A DNA stretch of 64,000 nucleotides, taken from Apoda limacodes. Lineage: Eukaryota; Arthropoda; Insecta; Lepidoptera; Limacodidae. The stretch is taken from the NCBI GenBank assembly GCA_946406115.1, contig OX291553.1:12033001-12097000 (forward strand), given 5' to 3'. Positions 62,634-64,000 of this stretch are shown one piece after another. Position 1 is the stretch's first letter; every line of letters begins with the position of its first letter. The notes beneath the pieces were generated by a model. It did no database searches, was not told the origin of the DNA, and saw nothing but the letters and a program-made list of their open reading frames with translations. The position numbers and the translations under genes are program-made.

Positions 62634-64000
62634 ATGGATTGCACAACCGCGCGCGAAAAACCCCGGTCCGTCTCCATAGGCTATTTTAACGCCAACGGTC
62701 TCCGCAACCAAAGAGAGGAATTATCGCAATTCCTCTCGTCCCAAAAACCGGACGTCTTCCTCATCCAGGAAACGTTCCTAAAGCCCGCTGTCCGTACCCC
62801 TTCGATCGCGAACTATCGCACCGTCCGTAATGATAGAACTGCCTCCAATCTCGGAGGCACTCTCATCTATTACAGGCGCTCCCTGCATTGCTCCCCTATC
62901 GATCCTCCACCGCTTACGAATTTAGAAGCATCCGTCTGCCGCCTAGCGATGACCGGCCATCAGCCGATCATCATTGCATCGGTCTATCTCTCTCCCCTAA
63001 AAGACTTGCTCGAGAGCGACCTTCAGTCGCTCTTAAGTTTAGGCGACGCCGTCATCCTTGCCGGCGACCTAAATTGCAAGCATTGCCGCTGGAACTCTTC
63101 TGTAACTTCACAAAGAGGCAGACTCCTCGACGATTTAGTTGACAGACTAAACTTTGACATCATCGCTCCCATGACGCCCACTTACTATCCCCACAATACT
63201 CGGAATAACCCCGACGTACTCGACATAGCACTTCTAAAGAATGTAAGGCTAAGCTTTCGCTCTATAGACGTGCTTGACGAACTTGACTCGGACCACCGCC
63301 AAGAGGACGACAGCCTCCGATTAGGTTTCCCTTCGGACTCTCCTCCCGACACTAGAACCGTGACGGACTGGGATAAATTTGGGCGATTGCTCGAAAATCC
63401 CAGCTCGCCACATCTAGACCGCGTTCCCGACGTAATCTCATCCGCGACCGATCTTAACGTAGCTATCGACTCACTCACTAGCCACCTGACCGCCACCGTT
63501 GGCGAGTGCTCACGACAAGTGCCGGTTGGTGATTATCACCACCTAATCCTGCCTCAGCACATCAGGTCGCTAATGACTGAGCGTAACGCGGCCCGCCGCG
63601 CACGCGATCGCGCTCCCACTATCGATAATAAAGCTCGCTTCAACGACTTACACCGCCGTGTAAGAACCGCTGTAGCTGAGCTCCGCGCCCAACGTTTCGG
63701 TGATCTTATGGAGAACATTTCTCCCTCTCACCAAGCTTATTGGCACTTAGCCAGAGCTCTAAAATCCGAAACCGCGAACTCTCTCCCTCCGTTATCTCGT
63801 CCCAACAACGTTCCCGCGTTCAACGACGACGAAAAAGCGGATTGCCTAGCGTCTAGCCTCCAAGCCCAATGTGCCTTAAGCACACAGCCCGTCGATCCCG
63901 ACCACGTGCGCGAGGTAGACGGCGAAGTGGAGCGCAGAACTTCTCTGCCTCCACAAGACCCCCTGCCCCCTGTCACTGTCGACGAAGTCGTACAGGTCAT
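62634..64000 (+). CDS. Jockey ORF2, partial (runs off the window edge)
   Basis: It starts MDCTTAREKPRSVSIGYFNA and stays open to 64000 (455 codons), covering the whole endonuclease and the beginning of the reverse transcriptase. By eye it differs from 35113-36479 at only three bases (near 62841, 63084 and 63505). Endonuclease motifs QETFL, GDLNCKH and SDH are intact. Confidence 0.88.
   Translation, partial: MDCTTAREKPRSVSIGYFNANGLRNQREELSQFLSSQKPDVFLIQETFLKPAVRTPSIANYRTVRNDRTASNLGGTLIYYRRSLHCSPIDPPPLTNLEASVCRLAMTGHQPIIIASVYLSPLKDLLESDLQSLLSLGDAVILAGDLNCKHCRWNSSVTSQRGRLLDDLVDRLNFDIIAPMTPTYYPHNTRNNPDVLDIALLKNVRLSFRSIDVLDELDSDHRQEDDSLRLGFPSDSPPDTRTVTDWDKFGRLLENPSSPHLDRVPDVISSATDLNVAIDSLTSHLTATVGECSRQVPVGDYHHLILPQHIRSLMTERNAARRARDRAPTIDNKARFNDLHRRVRTAVAELRAQRFGDLMENISPSHQAYWHLARALKSETANSLPPLSRPNNVPAFNDDEKADCLASSLQAQCALSTQPVDPDHVREVDGEVERRTSLPPQDPLPPVTVDEVVQV

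Larger units (their letters stand above)
60005..64000 (+). mobile_element. GC-rich Jockey-type LINE, 5'-complete, runs off the window
   Basis: It starts near 60005 where similarity to the older copy stops, and has a 5' UTR of about 770 bp, a complete gag (60779-62626), and ORF2 from 62634 to the window edge. The exact 5' end cannot be fixed because the 3' target duplication lies outside. Confidence 0.85.

Overview
The window is animal nuclear DNA, most likely from a lepidopteran (moth or butterfly). It is AT-rich, its genes are split by introns with standard GT-AG borders, and it is crowded with non-LTR retrotransposons whose 3' ends carry features I associate with Lepidoptera (an AATAAA-type tail followed by short tandem repeats such as (TTTGAC)n, and a conserved 3' UTR around a CTCTACCCAAAGGTTG motif). 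The assignment rests on that pattern and on the protein families, not on a database search.

Three host genes can be assembled exon by exon. (1) The minus strand from 27751 to 1290 holds a BubR1/BUB1B mitotic checkpoint kinase: 14 coding exons with consistent phases, 1594 codons plus stop. It has an N-terminal KEN box, a Mad3/BUB1 TPR region, a GLEBS (Bub3-binding) motif, an ABBA-KEN cassette, a long Gln/Asn/Pro/Tyr-rich segment with many Ser-Pro sites, and a kinase domain with all catalytic residues. (2) The plus strand from 42519 to 56774 holds ZNF830 (four exons, 297 codons). (3) Inside the second intron of ZNF830, on the opposite strand, lies NAXD, the NAD(P)HX dehydratase (two exons, 48579/48480 to 47204).

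Mobile DNA fills most of the rest. The 14.7-kb second intron of BubR1 holds an RTE-type remnant (12557-12813 and 17594-18765) split by a 4.76-kb LINE with a 16-bp target duplication, and an old Jockey copy (19378-20360 and 24683-25012) split by a younger 4.3-kb Jockey copy with a 15-bp target duplication. Upstream of BubR1 (28-34 kb) lie Jockey and LINE fragments, one of which is split by a 2.6-kb Tc1/mariner element with roughly 0.5-kb inverted repeats. A GC-rich Jockey family occurs five times: 28285-28940, 34262-38277 (intact 1014-codon ORF2), 55556-55719, 59520-60004, and 60005 to the window end (complete gag, ORF2 running off the edge). The two best copies are mosaic: about 8% different in the 3' half of gag but only three differences seen in the next 1.37 kb.

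The 41.3-42.5 kb stretch just upstream of ZNF830 and the big ZNF830 intron hold several non-autonomous DNA elements, including a hAT-like MITE with a perfect 8-bp target duplication ending 82 bp before the ZNF830 start codon, a repeat containing a 5S rRNA-like segment, and one MITE inserted in another. No CRISPR array, operon or complete tRNA gene is present.
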